In this document: positions 44,538-55,507 of the stretch, piece by piece
Layout: every line of letters begins with the position of its first letter
Position numbering within the stretch: the first letter of the stretch is position 1
Assembly (NCBI RefSeq): GCF_905171765.1
Contig: NC_053390.1
Coordinates: forward strand, 579,726,471 to 579,790,470
DNA length: 64,000 nt
Origin: Bufo bufo
Lineage: Eukaryota > Chordata > Amphibia > Anura > Bufonidae
Reading direction: 5' to 3'
Position numbers and translations under genes: made by a program
Notes under the pieces: generated by a model
What the model was told of the DNA's origin: nothing
Seen by the model: the letters and a program-made list of their open reading frames with translations, nothing else
The model's database searches: none

Positions 44538-45648
44538 TTTAACCCATTGGTAAGAAAAAAAAGATGTTGTAAACGCGATTGTGTAAAAGTTGACACTGAC
44601 AAATTTAACAACTGAGACTTACAAGTGTTAAACTTATAGTATAAGACCCCTCCAGAATATCTAGAATTTTCAGAAGATAGATTTCTGTTTGAGTTGCACT
44701 AAAATAACTTCGTCTGCATATAGTCCGAACCTTATGTTCCTGTGTTCCCACTTTTATATCATGCACTGATCTCTCCCACCTAATCCTCTCCGCCAGTGGC
44801 TCCAAAATGAATGCAAATATGACAGAGGACAATGGACACCCCTGGCGGGTCCCATTATTGATATTAAATTTAGTCGATAGATAGCCTGATATCAACAAAA
44901 AAGCTGAAGGGGAGGAATATAGTGCTAGAATTTGTGATTTAAAAGAAAAACAATTTCCAAATTTACCCAGCACCTCTTTTGAATATCCCCATTGGATCCT
45001 ATTGATCGCCTTTTCCGCATCCAAAGATAGAAGCAGAGAAGGCATTCAAGAGAATTCCACATATTGTATAATATCCCAAAACCTTTGGTTGCCGTCAGAA
45101 ACCTGACAGCCGATGACAAATCCCACCTGATCAGGGTTGAAGATGGAAGGTAGGATCCTTATGAGTCGGATAGCCAATATCTTAGCACATAGCTTTATAT
45201 CGCCATTACGTAGCGAGATTGGGCGAGAGCTCTCCGGAATCACAAGGTCTTTCCCTTCTTTAGGCAGCGTAAAAACTGTGGCTTGCAGCATCTCTTCTGG
45301 GAAACTCCCCTTCAATGCAGCCAAGTTGAATACACTGGCCAAGTATGGAGATAACAATTCTGGAGAAGCTCTATAGTAAGCATTGGAAAAACCGTCTGGT
45401 CCAGGTGACTTATGTGGTTTTAATTTCTTGTATCACTTCAACACTTGTAAAAGCCACTGATAATGAGATCATTTGGGCTTGCCCTATTTTTTTGTAGTGA
45501 TACAGTGTCCAGGAATTGAAAAGTTAACTATGCACTAGGCTGTGGGACATTGGCTTCTGGGGATAGACTATATAACTTAGCGAATTTTTCTGAAACATGT
45601 TGCAAACCCTCCTTATCCCTAAGACACTTGCCACTTAGCCGCCTCTAA
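44538..45648 (-). pseudogene. Old L1 (element A), RT segment of ORF2
   Basis: From 45648 down the minus strand: RDKEGLQHVSEKFAKLYSLS, then YLASVFNLAALKGSFPEEML, RPISLRNGDIKLCAKILAIR, LSLDAEKAINRIQWGYSKEV and GTRQGCPLSSVIFAF. The catalytic site near 44706-44717 reads YADE in place of YADD. It ends at the 12-bp target site of L1 B. L1 A is thus split in three: 49912-50290, 44538-45648 and 31335-31587. Confidence 0.9.
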
Positions 45649-45750
45649 GCTTCTATCACTCTCTTCAGCCTCTCACAGTGGTCCTCCGCTCCCACCCACA
45701 GAGATGGTCACACTCTGGATCTGATCTTTACCCGCCTCTGCTCCCTATCT

Positions 45751-47085
45751 ACATAGTAACATAGTACATAAGGCCGAAAAAAGACATTTGTCCATCCAGT
45801 TCGGCCTGTTATCCTGCAAGTTGATCCAGAGGAAGGCAAAAAAAAAAAACCTGTGAGGTAGAAGCCAATTTTCCCCACTTTAGGGGAATAAAAAATTCCT
45901 TCCCGACTCTAATCAGGCAATCAGAATAACTCCCTGGATCAACGACCCCTCTCTAGTAGCCATAGCCTGTAATATTATTACGCTCCAGAAATACATCCAG
46001 GCCCCTCTTGAATTCCTTTATTGTACTCACCATCACCACCTCCTCAGGCAGAGCGTTCCATAGTCTCACTGCTCTTACCGTAAAGAATCCTTTTTTATGT
46101 TTGTGTACAAACCTTCTTTCCTCGAGACGCAGAGGATGTCCCCTCGTCACAGTCACAGTTCTGGGGATAAATAGATGATGGGATAGATCTCTATACTGAC
46201 CCCTGATATATTTATACATATTAATTAGATCTCCCCTCAGTCGTCTTTTTTCTAAAGTGAATAACCCTAATATTGATAATCTTTCAGGGTACTGTAGTTG
46301 CCCTCCTCTGGACCCTCTCCAGCTCTGCTATGTCTGCCTTGTTTACAGGAGCCCAGAACTGTACACAGTACTCCATGTGTGGTCTGACTAGCGATTTGTA
46401 AAGTGGTAGGACTATGTTCTTATCACGGGCATCTATGCCCCTTCTGATGCAACCCATTATCTTATTGGCCTTGGCAGCAGCTGCCTGACACTGGTTTTTG
46501 CAGCTTAGTTTGCCGTTTATTAAAATTGCTAGATCCTTTTCCATGTAAGTGTTACCGAGTGTTTTATCATTTAGTATGTACGGGTGACTTGCATTATTCC
46601 TTCACATGTGCAAAACTTTACATTTGTCAGTGTTAAGCCTCATCTGCCACTTATCTGCCCAAGCATCCAATCTATCCAGATCCCTCTGTAGTAGTATATT
46701 GTCCTCTTCAGTGTAAATTACTTTACACAGTTTAGTGTCATCTGAGAAAATTTATACTTTACTATGCAAGCCTTCTACGAGATCATTAATAAATATATTG
46801 AAGAGAATAGGGCCCAATACTGACCCCTGAGGTACCCCACTAGTGACAGTGACCCAATCTGAGTGTGTACAGTTAATAACCACGCTCTGTTTTCCATCAT
46901 TGAGCCAGTTACTTACCAACATACAGACGTTTTCTCCCAGTCCAAGCATTCTGATTTTATATACTAACCTTTTATGTGGTACACTGTCAAATGCTTTGGA
47001 GAAGTCCAGATATACGACATCCATTGATTCGCCGCTGTCAAGTCTAGAACTTACCTCCTCATAGAAACTGATTGAAACTAACCTT
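45751..47085 (-). mobile_element. CR1 LINE, 5'-truncated
   Basis: On the minus strand: [40 protein letters not shown] and NDLVEG (RT), then CIRRGIDARDKNIVLPLYKS and LVRPHMEYCVQFWAP, then RGHPLRLEERRFVHKHKKGF and FTVRAVRLWNALPEEVV. The 3' end is an ACTATGTTACTATGT-type repeat at 45751-45775, the diagnostic CR1 tail. The 5' end is lost near 47085, where the L2 frame resumes. Frames at 46752-47168, 46284-46544 and 45953-46219 are remnants of a single ORF2. Confidence 0.93.
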
Positions 47086-47685
47086 TCTAATTCACCTCTC
47101 CCACTATCTGACCACAACCTGCTCACCTTCTCTTTAATGATCTCTTCTGCTGCTCCCTCGGTCCACACAATTGCACACCCTTCGCAGGAACCTTAAACAT
47201 CTTGACTTTTGCTTGCTTTCTGACACTCTTCTGCCACTCTCTACCATTTGTTCCCTCAAGAATGCAGATGCTGCCACCACTCTGTATAACACCACAATAA
47301 GTACAGCTCTGGACTCTGCTGCCCCCATCACACACAAAACATGAAAAATCAACAGACAACCCTGGCACACCAGCTTGACCAAAAAACTCAGACAAGCTTC
47401 CAGGGCCGCAGAGCGGCGATGGAAGAAATCCTATTCTTAGCATCACTTCACCACATACAAGCAATCCCTCCTCATTTTCAAATCCTCACTCACTGATGTA
47501 AAACAGGCCTACTTCTCATCTCTCATATGTTTCCTGTCCCACAACCCTAAACATCTTTTTAACACTTTCAGCGCCCCTATCCTCACCTCTCATCTCAGCT
47601 GAGGACTTTGCTACATACTTTAAACAAAAAAGATAGTCTACGTCAGAGAAAGCTTCAGTGCACAGTCCCCACAGACCCTCTACAC

Positions 47686-47822
47686 CAGTGTTTCCCAACC
47701 AGTGTGCCTCCAGCTGTTGCAAAACTACAACTCCCAGCATGCCCGCACAGCCAAAGGCTGTCCGGGCATGCTGGGAGTTGTAGTTTTGCAACAGCTGGAG
47801 GCACACTGGTTGGGAAACACTG
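47686..47822. mobile_element. Short palindromic hAT MITE
   Basis: 137 bp, almost perfectly palindromic: CAGTGTTTCCCAACCAGTGT at the left inverts to ACACTGGTTGGGAAACACTG at the right, with TACAACTCCCAGCATGCCCG as the inner arm. Flanks are CTCTACAC (47678-47685) and GTCTACAC (47823-47830), 7 of 8 matching. Confidence 0.92.
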
Positions 47823-48648
47823 GTCTACACAACTGCTCAGTCCTCTTCCAGAATCAGCTTCTCCACCATTACAGAAGAAATACTTTCCACCCTACTCTCC
47901 AGATCACATCTCACCACCTGCGCACTTGACCCAATACCATCCCACCTCATCCCCAACCTCACCACAGTGTTTATCCTAGCCCTAACTCATCTCTTCAACC
48001 TATCACTAACCTCTGGTGTTTTCCCCTCTGGTTTTAAACATGCTACCATTACACCCATCCTCAAAAAGCCTTCACTTGACCAATCTTCTTTGTCCAGTTA
48101 TTGCCCCATATCACTTCTTCCATATGCTTCAAAGCTACTTGAACAACATGTCCATTCTCAACTGTCCTCCAAACTCTCCTCCTGCTCTCTCTTTGATCGG
48201 CTACAATCTGGCTTCTGACCCCACCACTTAACTGAAACTGCACTTACCAAAGTCACCAACGACCTGCTAACAGCCAAAACCAAAAAACATTACTCTGTCC
48301 TCCTCCTTGACCTGTCTTATGCCTTTCCACCGTCGACCACTCCCTTCTGTTACAAACTCTCTCATCTCTTGGCATCACCGACCTGGCCCTCTCCTGGATC
48401 ACATCCCAACTCACAGACCGGACATTTAGCGTCTCCCACACTCATACCACCTCCTCGTCTCATTCCCTCTCTGTTGGTGTCCCACAAGGCTCTGTCCTAG
48501 GACCCCTGCTCTTCACTATCTACACCCTCGGCCTGGGACAGCTCATAGAGTCCCATGGCTTTCAGTATCACTTTTATGCTGACAACACACAAATCTACCA
48601 CAATGCCTATCTTCCATAGCCTCAATCTTCTCCTCTCATTTTTTTAAA

Positions 48649-49013
48649 CCTAAAGGGAACCTGTCACCGGGATTTTGGGTATAGAGATGAGGACATGGGT
48701 AGCTAGATGGCCACTAGCACATCCGCAATACCCAGTCCCCATAGCTCTGTGTGCTTTTATTGTGTAAAAAAAACGATTTGATATATATGCAAATGAACCT
48801 GAGATGAGTCAGAGCTTGAAAATATGACTCTTCTCTGGTCACACAAGTAAGATATGACTCCTTTATGTTAATTTGCATATGTATCAAATCGTTTTTTTTA
48901 CACAATAAAAGCACAGAGAGCTATGGGGACTGGGTATTGTGGATGTGCTAGCGGCCATCTAGCAACCCATGTCCTCAGCTCTATACACAAAATCCCGGTG
49001 ACAGGTTCCCTTT
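48649..49013. mobile_element. Foldback MITE inserted in the L2 element
   Basis: AAAGGGAACCTGTCACCGGG at the left inverts to CCCGGTGACAGGTTCCCTTT at the right. Inner arms include ATAGCTCTGTGTGCTTTTAT with ATAAAAGCACAGAGAGCTAT. The right flank is TTAACATGG and the left flank has TTAAACC, so TTAA is the likely target. The L2 frame resumes at NMDKTEFIIFSPSH. Confidence 0.88.
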
Positions 49014-49911
49014 AACATGGATAAAACAGAATTTATCATCTTTTCCCCATCCCACTCAACCCCCCCAACAGACCTATCTATCACGATCAATGGCTGCACA
49101 CAATGACCTTGGATTCTGCCCTCTCCTTCAGACCGCACATCCAAGCCCTTTACACCACCTGCCACCTCCAACTCAAAAATATCTTCTGCATCCGCGCATT
49201 CCTCAACAATGAGTCTGCAAAAATGCTTGTACATGCCCTCATTATCTCCAGCATAGACTACTGCAACATGTTCCTCTGTGGCCTTCCATCTAGCACACTC
49301 ACACCCCTCCAATAAACCCTTAACTCTTCTGCCCGAATAATCCACCTATCCCCTCTGCCAATCCCTTCACTGGCTCCCCATTGCCCAGCGAATTCAGTTC
49401 AAAATTCTAACAAATACGTATAAAGCCGTCCACAACCTGTCCCCTCCATACATCTCTGAGCTACTTTCCCGATTACTTCCCCACACGTAATCTTGGATCC
49501 TCACAAGACGTCCTTCTTTCCTCTCCTCTTATCACCTCTTCCCACAACCGCCTCCAAGATTTCTCCCGTGCATCCCCCATACTCTGGAACTCTCTACCCC
49601 AACATATCAGACTCTCACCTACAGTGGAATCCTTCAAAAGAACCCTGAAAACTCACCTCTTCAGACAAGCCTACAACCAGTGACCCTTCTGCTATACAGT
49701 CATGACCAGCTTTACCCTCACCTACTGTGTCCTTCCTCCATACCATGTAGAATTTAAGCCCTCATGGGCAGGGCACTCTTTCCTTCTGTACCAGTCTGTA
49801 ACTAGTCTTGTTCGTGCTTAGTGCAATTGTCTGTATTATGTATGTATACCCCTTATAATATGTACAGCCCCATGGAATGAATGGTGCTTTAATAATAATA
49901 AATAATAATAT

Positions 49912-50290
49912 ACACAATCTAGTTCTAAGACCTTTCAGTTTACGCGCCAAAGTGGCCCCTGTCTTATTGTCATTCATATAGTAATCAAGTTTCGCCCTAC
50001 GCAATGTAAGGTCGTGTTGGTAAGTTAATATATTTTGTACTTTGTCTCTAAGGTCCTTTAACTGTTGTGCTTTAGTCACTGACAGCAAAATTTTATTCTG
50101 TACCTCGATCGTTTGAATCTGTTTTAGTAACTCATCTATCTTTGCCCGCCTACATTTTAGTTCTATAGCACCTTATTTTAAAAATAACCCCTGCATAAAT
50201 GCCTTGTGAGCGATCCATATTATACTGGCATCTCCAACACAGGGGCCGTTTATTATGAAAAAAATCTCGCAATTCAGCTTTTATCTGCTC
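49912..50290 (-). pseudogene. Old L1 (element A), ORF2 segment upstream of the RT
   Basis: Reading down the minus strand: KAELREIFFIINGPCVGDAS, IIWIAHKAFMQGLFLK, stop, GAIELKCRRAKIDELLKQIQ, then LTLRRAKLDYYMNDNKTGAT and LARKLKGLRTRL. This is the linker region of an L1 ORF2 between endonuclease and RT. The frame was cut by the L2 insertion. Upstream parts of L1 A are not seen beyond about 50290. Confidence 0.85.
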
Positions 50291-51031
50291 ACTATACTAT
50301 ATTATTTTTGACAGAGGCCCACTGCACTGGTATAAGAAAGGTATATGTGCAGAATTTCAAATATTTGTATATCAGAAAATATGACTGCCTGTATAAACAA
50401 ATAAATTCAAAAATATAAACCAGACAACCCCTTTAAACAAATAACCCTTTTTGACGCAAGTATAGCTTTAATTCTGTGGATAAAAACAAGATGAAAGTGG
50501 ACTATACTGATTCAAGTTGATAATACTGATCATGTGTTGTAATGGCTAATGGCTCAACAAAACTGGAAAAAGGTCAACTGGTCTGACCCTGGTTACTGCT
50601 CGGCTGGTGTATGTGGCATTACGTTGCAGTGAAGTACATATTGCCGTGAATGGAAGATATCATGGCATCTAGTCTCCAGTCACTAGCCCAGGGAAAACTG
50701 ACAATTAGAGATGGAGGCTGAAGATGGGAAAACTGATGAAAAATGGAATACAGTAGTTGGAAAAACCTATCTAAAACAACAGGTACGCATTAGAGTAAAT
50801 TTTTAAAACGTGCAATTTGGAACTATCTTTCTTTAGGTTCACATTTCTGATAGATAAGAACATATTAGATTTTATGATGTAAGATAATTATAAAAGTCAG
50901 TCAAATATTTTATCAACTGCCTAAGAATTTGCTATCATTGAACAATAAAATACTGGAAGTTGAGCAAAAAAAAAATGTACAGCTCATAAAAGAGCCTTCA
51001 GATTTTTTTTTTTTTTTACACATAAACTTAC
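50291..51031 (-). other. MANBA intron, no feature recognised
   Basis: Apart from a T-run near 51004-51017 just below the splice donor, I see no repeat ends, palindrome or coding motif in this part. Confidence 0.5.
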
Positions 51032-51174
51032 TGCCAGCTTGAAAGAACATTCATTCAGCAGATCAGATACTCCATAAATGTTTAAGGTATTTTGGTCTTC
51101 AAAAGCGCTTGCCGCGACAGGAGCAAAGAAATCTTTGGCGTAATAATGAAGCATTTTCCACTTGCCTCCATATT
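51032..51174 (-). CDS. MANBA: MANBA (beta-mannosidase) third-last coding exon
   Basis: The acceptor TTTTATAG lies just above 51174 on the minus strand and the donor GTAAGT begins at 51031. The 143-bp exon begins with two bases of a split codon, then reads [20 protein letters not shown], then [20 protein letters not shown] and [20 protein letters not shown]....FE..N...IYGVSDL is a strongly conserved block of beta-mannosidase just after the (beta/alpha)8 catalytic domain. The exon ends in phase 0 and joins INVYRW at 29676 across a 21.4-kb intron. The exons with the catalytic glutamates are to the right, outside the window. Confidence 0.95.
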
Positions 51175-51580
51175 CTATAAAACAATGAACGAACATGTGA
51201 AGTCTGGATCCAGCATTTGGTCACAGATATGAGTTTTACATTTAAAGAAGTCATGAGATCATATAAAATCACCAGACCTGTAGAGGTCATACAACATCTA
51301 AGTTTCAGAAGTACATATATACCAAGAGATAACATAAAATTATCAAATATGGTCCCTTTCCATACAATAACATAGGACTGTTCACAAAAAAAGGGCTTAT
51401 TTTCAGGAACATCAGAGCTTTTGTGAGGAATTGTTGCTTGGGAAAACAATAAAAATGCTATATTAATAAAACAATAACATCAAGGATAAAAGAATTGAGG
51501 CTTCTTGTGTAAATTGGATTATTTTGACACATATGGTCCTATGTTGTTCATACAGATGTAGCAAAGTTATACTTCATTTA
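51175..51580 (-). other. MANBA intron, unassigned
   Basis: Single-copy-looking AT-rich sequence between the exon and the foldback element. No ORF with recognisable motif. Confidence 0.5.
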
Positions 51581-51810
51581 AAAGAGCAACTAAACCTTTA
51601 TCTAAACTTTTAATATGTTAAAACTAACTAATATACTTTATTAATAAATTTTATATTTTTACTACTCTTTTTCCTACCATTCACTGGTGCGCTTAAAACT
51701 CTGTTCTCTGTACACCGCTGAGCTGTTAGCGGCGTACGGAGTACATTTTCTCAATGGGCAGCTGCAAGAGTAAGGGTTCATGTACACGACCGTATGCCCT
51801 CCGAGACATA

Positions 51811-53453
51811 CAGTCAGGTCCATAAATATCGGGACATCGACACAATTCTAACATTTTTGGCTCTTTACACCACCACAATGGATTTGAAATGAAACGAACA
51901 AGATGTGCTTTAACTGCAGACTGTCAGCTTTAATTTGAGGGTATTTACATCTAAATCAGGTGAACGGTGTAGGAATTACAACAGGTTGCATAGGTGCCTC
52001 CTACTTGTTCAGGGATTAAAAGTAATGGGACAAGTGGCTTCTCTGCTGTTCCATGGCCAGGTGTGTGTTATTCCCTCATTATCCCATTTACAATGAGCAG
52101 ATAAAAGGTCCAGAGTTAATTTCAAGTGTGCTATTTGCATTTGGAATCTGTTGCTGTCAACTCTCAAGATGAGATCCAAAGAGCTGTCATTATCAGTGAA
52201 GCAAGCCATCATTAGGCTGAAAAAACAAAACAAACCCATCAGAGAGATAGCAAAAACATTAGACGTGGCCAAAACAACTGTTTGGAACATTCTTAAAAAG
52301 AAGGAACACACCGATGAGCTCAGCAACACCAAAAGACCCAGAAGACCACAGAAAACAACTGTGGTGGATGATCGAAGAATTCTTTGCCTGGTGAAGAAAA
52401 CACCCTTTACAACAGTTGGCCAGATCAAGAACACTCTCCAGGATGTAGGTGTATGTGTGTCAAAGTCAACAATCAAGAGAATACTTCACCAGAGTGAATA
52501 CAGAGGGTTCACCACAAGATGTAAACAATTGGTGAGCCTCAAAAACAGGAAGGCCAGATTAGAGTTTTCCAAACGACATCTAAAAAAGCCTTCACAGTTC
52601 TAGAACAACATCCTATGGACAGATGAGACCAAGATGAACTTGTACCAGAGTGATGGGAAGAGAAGAGTATGGCGAAGGAAAGGAACTGCTCATGATCCTA
52701 AGCATACCACCTCATCAGTGAAGCATGGTGGTGGTAGTGTCATGGCGTGGGCATGTATGGCTGCCAATAGAACTGGTTCTATTGTATTTATTGATGATGT
52801 GACTGCTGACAAAAGCAGCCGGATGAATTCTGAAGTGTTTCGGGCAATATTATCTGCTCATATTCAGCCAAATGCTTTAGAACTCATTGGACGGCGCTTC
52901 ACAGTGCAGATGGACAATGTCCCAAAGCATACTGCAAAAGCAACCAAAGAGTTTTTTTAAGGGAAAGAAGTGGAATGTTATGCAATGGCCAAGTCAATCA
53001 CCTGACCTGAATCCGATTGAGCAAGCATTTCACTTGCTGAAGACAAAACTGAAGGGAAAATGCCCCAACAACAAGCAGGAACTGAAGATGCAGTAGAGGC
53101 CTGGCAGAGCATCACCAGGAATGAAACCCAGCCTCTGGTGATGTCTATGTGTTCCAGACTTCAGGCTGTAATTGACTGCAAAGGATATGCAACCAAGTAT
53201 TAAAAAGTGAAAGTTTGATTTATGATTATTCTGTCCCATTACTTTTGGTTCCTTAACAAGTGGGAGGCACATATGCAAACTGTTGTAATTCCTACACCGT
53301 TCACTTGATTTGGATGTAAATACCCTCAACTTAAAGCTGACAGTCTGCAGTTAAAGCACATCTTGTTCGTTTCATTTCAAATCCATTGTGGTGGTGTATA
53401 GAGCCAAAAATGTTAGAATTGTGTCGATTTCCCAATATTTATGGATCTGACTG
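51811..53453 (+). mobile_element. Tc1/mariner element with very long inverted repeats
   Basis: TA lies at 51809-51810 and 53454-53455. The inverted repeats extend for roughly 225 bp and stay close to identical (CAGTCAGGTCCATAAATATC against GATATTTATGGATCTGACTG in its mirrored form, through to CAAAAGTAATGGGACA). It is 1643 bp with a single transposase frame. The long IRs with sub-terminal repeats place it in the IR/DR-type Tc1 group. Confidence 0.93.
52169..53203 (+). pseudogene. Tc1 transposase, one stop and one frameshift
   Basis: The start at 52169 gives MRSKELSLSVKQAIIRLKKQ, an N-terminal paired-like HTH, followed by IREIAKTLDVAKTTVWNILK and the GRPR-like linker TKRPRRPQKT. Catalytic motifs: LWTDETKMNLY (first D), FTVQMDNVPKHTAK (second D) and QSPDLNPIEQAFHLLKTKLK (E), DD34E type. 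A TAG near 52601-52603 follows KKPSQF. A one-base shift at the T-run near 52953-52960 precedes KGKKWNVMQWPSQ. A further stop and shift lie near 53096. The rest is intact. Confidence 0.9.
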
Positions 53454-54177
53454 TACGGTCCGTGAGCGGGCCATATGTCCCGGAGCGGCAAACATCGTGC
53501 GCACAGCATCATAGGTTACTATGATGCTGTGTGCATCTGGCCGCCCGCAGGGCTATTGTCCCGCACTCATAATATCATATGAGTGTGGGACAATAGTCCC
53601 GTGGGCAGCCCGATGCGCACAGCATCATAGTAACCTATTATGCTGTATGCTCCCGTGCGCACGATGTATGCCGCTCCAGGACATATGGCCCGCTCACGGA
53701 CCGTATGTCTCGGAGGGCATACGTTCGTGTGCATGAGCCCTTAGTAATAGTCCAGGGAGTACAGGCAGAAGCAGCAATGTGCTCTCCTGCCGGTACTCAC
53801 AGCGCTGCTGCTGCCCTTTGAGAAAATGTACTCCGTACATTGCTGACAGCTCAGCGGTGCACAGAAAACAGAGTTTTAAGCGAATGGTGCGCTTTAGGTA
53901 TGAGAAAGAGTAGTAAAAATAGAAAATGCAATAATAAAGTGTATTAGAGTTAGTTTTGTTAGGGCATTAGGGAACACATATTAAAAGTTTGGATAAAGGT
54001 TTAGTTACTCTTTATTAGTTTTTGTGAACAGTTATAACTCATTGGATCATGAACAGACATCATATTGTCTTGGCCCCCAAGCTCAATACCATCCACAAAA
54101 CACTCTTCTTTCTTTAATTTTTCTTATAATACACTTCCCACCAAAATTCACTGCAGCAAACATCATCACAGCCACAG

Positions 54178-54385
54178 CTACATGAAGTCATTGTATGTAT
54201 CACTATGGACACAAGCAAGCACAGGCACATCAAACGCCTGACCCTGCATTAGTGATGTAAAAGCAAAGGGAAAGAATTCATAATGAGGGAAATCTCTCAA
54301 GTCAGTTTCGCTTGAGTCTGTGTTGGTGTACTTTATGCCACATTTCTCAAATGTCACATGTTGTTTGATAAGGGGTTGAGGCTTC
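54178..54385 (-). other. Unidentified open segment in the MANBA intron
   Basis: On the minus strand about 68 codons are open, starting after a TAG near 54386 and ending at TAG 54180-54178. It reads ...LIKQHVTFEKCGIKYTNTDS, SETDLRDFPHYEFFPFAFTS, LMQGQAFDVPVLACVHSDTY, NDFM. The composition is protein-like, with several charged and aromatic residues. I cannot assign it to a family. There is no initiator Met at its start, so it could be an exon, a pseudogene fragment or a chance ORF. Confidence 0.3.
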
Positions 54386-54893
54386 TAAACTGATGACCTA
54401 TCCAGATCGGTGGGGGTCTGTCACCTAGAACCCCCGCCAATCTGCTGTTTGAGAAGGTTACAGGCATTCGCAATAGCGCTGCAGCCTTTTTGCAGCTTTC
54501 CCTAGACCGAGTCACAACATGTTCATTAGTCAGTGGCGTACACACAATTCATGGGGCCCCGATGCAAAACTGAACCATGGGGCCCCCCTCCCCGTCGCCA
54601 AACCCCCCCCCCCAACCTCCCTCCACCCCCAAACCGCCTACCATTCACCCAACATGCCTCCCAACAGTACCACTTTGTGCAGGACAGGCAGATTTTGGAT
54701 GGCAATCCTGCTGTCCTGCCAAGCTCTACCTCTGCGCGATTCGCCAAGGGCAAGAGTTGGGAGGTATGTACATTATATGTCATTAGAAGCACGCAGAATG
54801 AAAAAAATTATGTAGCAGAGCTGGTTTTGTCATGCATTTCTATTGCCTTCATATGGTAAAATACTTCATTGGCCTATCAATGGCTTTATAACT

Positions 54894-55330
54894 AAGGCTA
54901 CTTTCACACCTGCGTTAGGTGCGGATCCGTCTGGTATCTGCACAGACGGATCCGCACCTATAATGCAAACGCTTGTATCCGTTCTGAACGGATCCGTTTG
55001 CATTACCACGAAAAAAAAAAAAAAAAGATAATAGAAACGGATCCGTTTTGACATACACTAAAAGTCAATGGGAGGCGGATCCGTTTTCAATTGCACCATA
55101 TTGTGTCAGTGAAAACGGATCCGTCCCCATTGACTTACATTGTCAGGACGGATCCGTTTGGCTCCGCATCGCCAGGCGGACACCAAAACGCTGCAAGCTG
55201 CGTTTTGGTGTCCGCCTCCAGAGCGGAATGGAGGCTGAGCAGAGGCAAACTGATGCATTCTGAACGGATCCACGGATCCATATCTATTCTCACAAGCGGA
55301 CCCAGAAACGCCAGTGTGAAAGTAGCCTAA
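54894..55330. mobile_element. MITE of the TTTCACAC family, longer copy
   Basis: AAGGCTACTTTCACACCTGC at the left and GCCAGTGTGAAAGTAGCCT at the right are inverted. Inside are repeats of ACGGATCCGTTT and a pair GATCCGTCTGGTATCTGC / GCAGACGGATCCGCACC. A 19-A run lies near 55009-55026. Its right end is shared with the next copy. Confidence 0.85.
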
Positions 55331-55506
55331 GGCTACTTTCACACTGGCGTTTCTGGGTCCGCCTGTGAGATCCGTTTCAGGGTTCTCACAAGCGGCCGAA
55401 AACGGATCCGTTCTGAACGAATACAAGCATTTGCATTATAGGTGCGGATCAGTCTGTGCAGATAGCAGACGGATCCGCACCTAACGCAGGTGTGAAAGTA
55501 GCCTAA
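55324..55506. mobile_element. Second, deleted MITE copy abutting the first head to head
   Basis: It starts AAGGCTACTTTCACACTGGC directly after the first copy and ends GCAGGTGTGAAAGTAGCCTA. It is the reverse of the outer parts of 54894-55330 with most of the centre deleted. Both copies together form a composite palindrome of about 610 bp with GCTAAGGCTACTTT-type junctions. Confidence 0.8.
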
Positions 55507-55507
55507 C

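Larger units (their letters stand above)
45652..49911 (+). mobile_element. L2-like LINE inserted in L1 A, itself carrying three insertions
   Basis: 5'-truncated. The endonuclease end reads LSLFSLSQWSSAPTHRDGHT, LDLIFTRLCSLS, and after the CR1 insertion [16 protein letters not shown]. The RT part includes [45 protein letters not shown] and [12 protein letters not shown] near 48570-48600, where YADD has become YADN. The C-terminal part has SAKMLVHALIISSIDYCNMF. The 3' end is an (AAT)n tail at 49885-49911. Insertions are CR1 (45751-47085) and MITEs at 47686-47822 and 48650-49013. L2/Rex1-type identity rests on motif resemblance. Confidence 0.85.
51772..53742. mobile_element. Palindromic MITE split by a Tc1 element
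   Basis: Left end AAGGGTTCATGTACACGACC, right end GGCATACGTTCGTGTGCATG then AGCCCTT. The inner sequence is a long palindrome: CCCGCACTCATAATATCATA with TATGAGTGTGGGACAATAG and GCGCACAGCATCATAG in both orientations. Without the Tc1 insertion it is about 330 bp. The Tc1 element entered the left arm at a TA. Confidence 0.85.
51581..54013. mobile_element. Outer foldback element containing a MITE and a Tc1 element
   Basis: The left arm (AAAGAGCAACTAAACC, CTTTATCTAAACTTTTAATA, then CGGAGTACATTTTCTCAATG) inverts to the right arm (TTGAGAAAATGTACTCCG, TATTAAAAGTTTGGATAAAG, GGTTTAGTTACTCTTT). Each arm is about 190 to 260 bp and moderately diverged. The middle is occupied by the MITE at 51772-53742. 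Confidence 0.8.
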
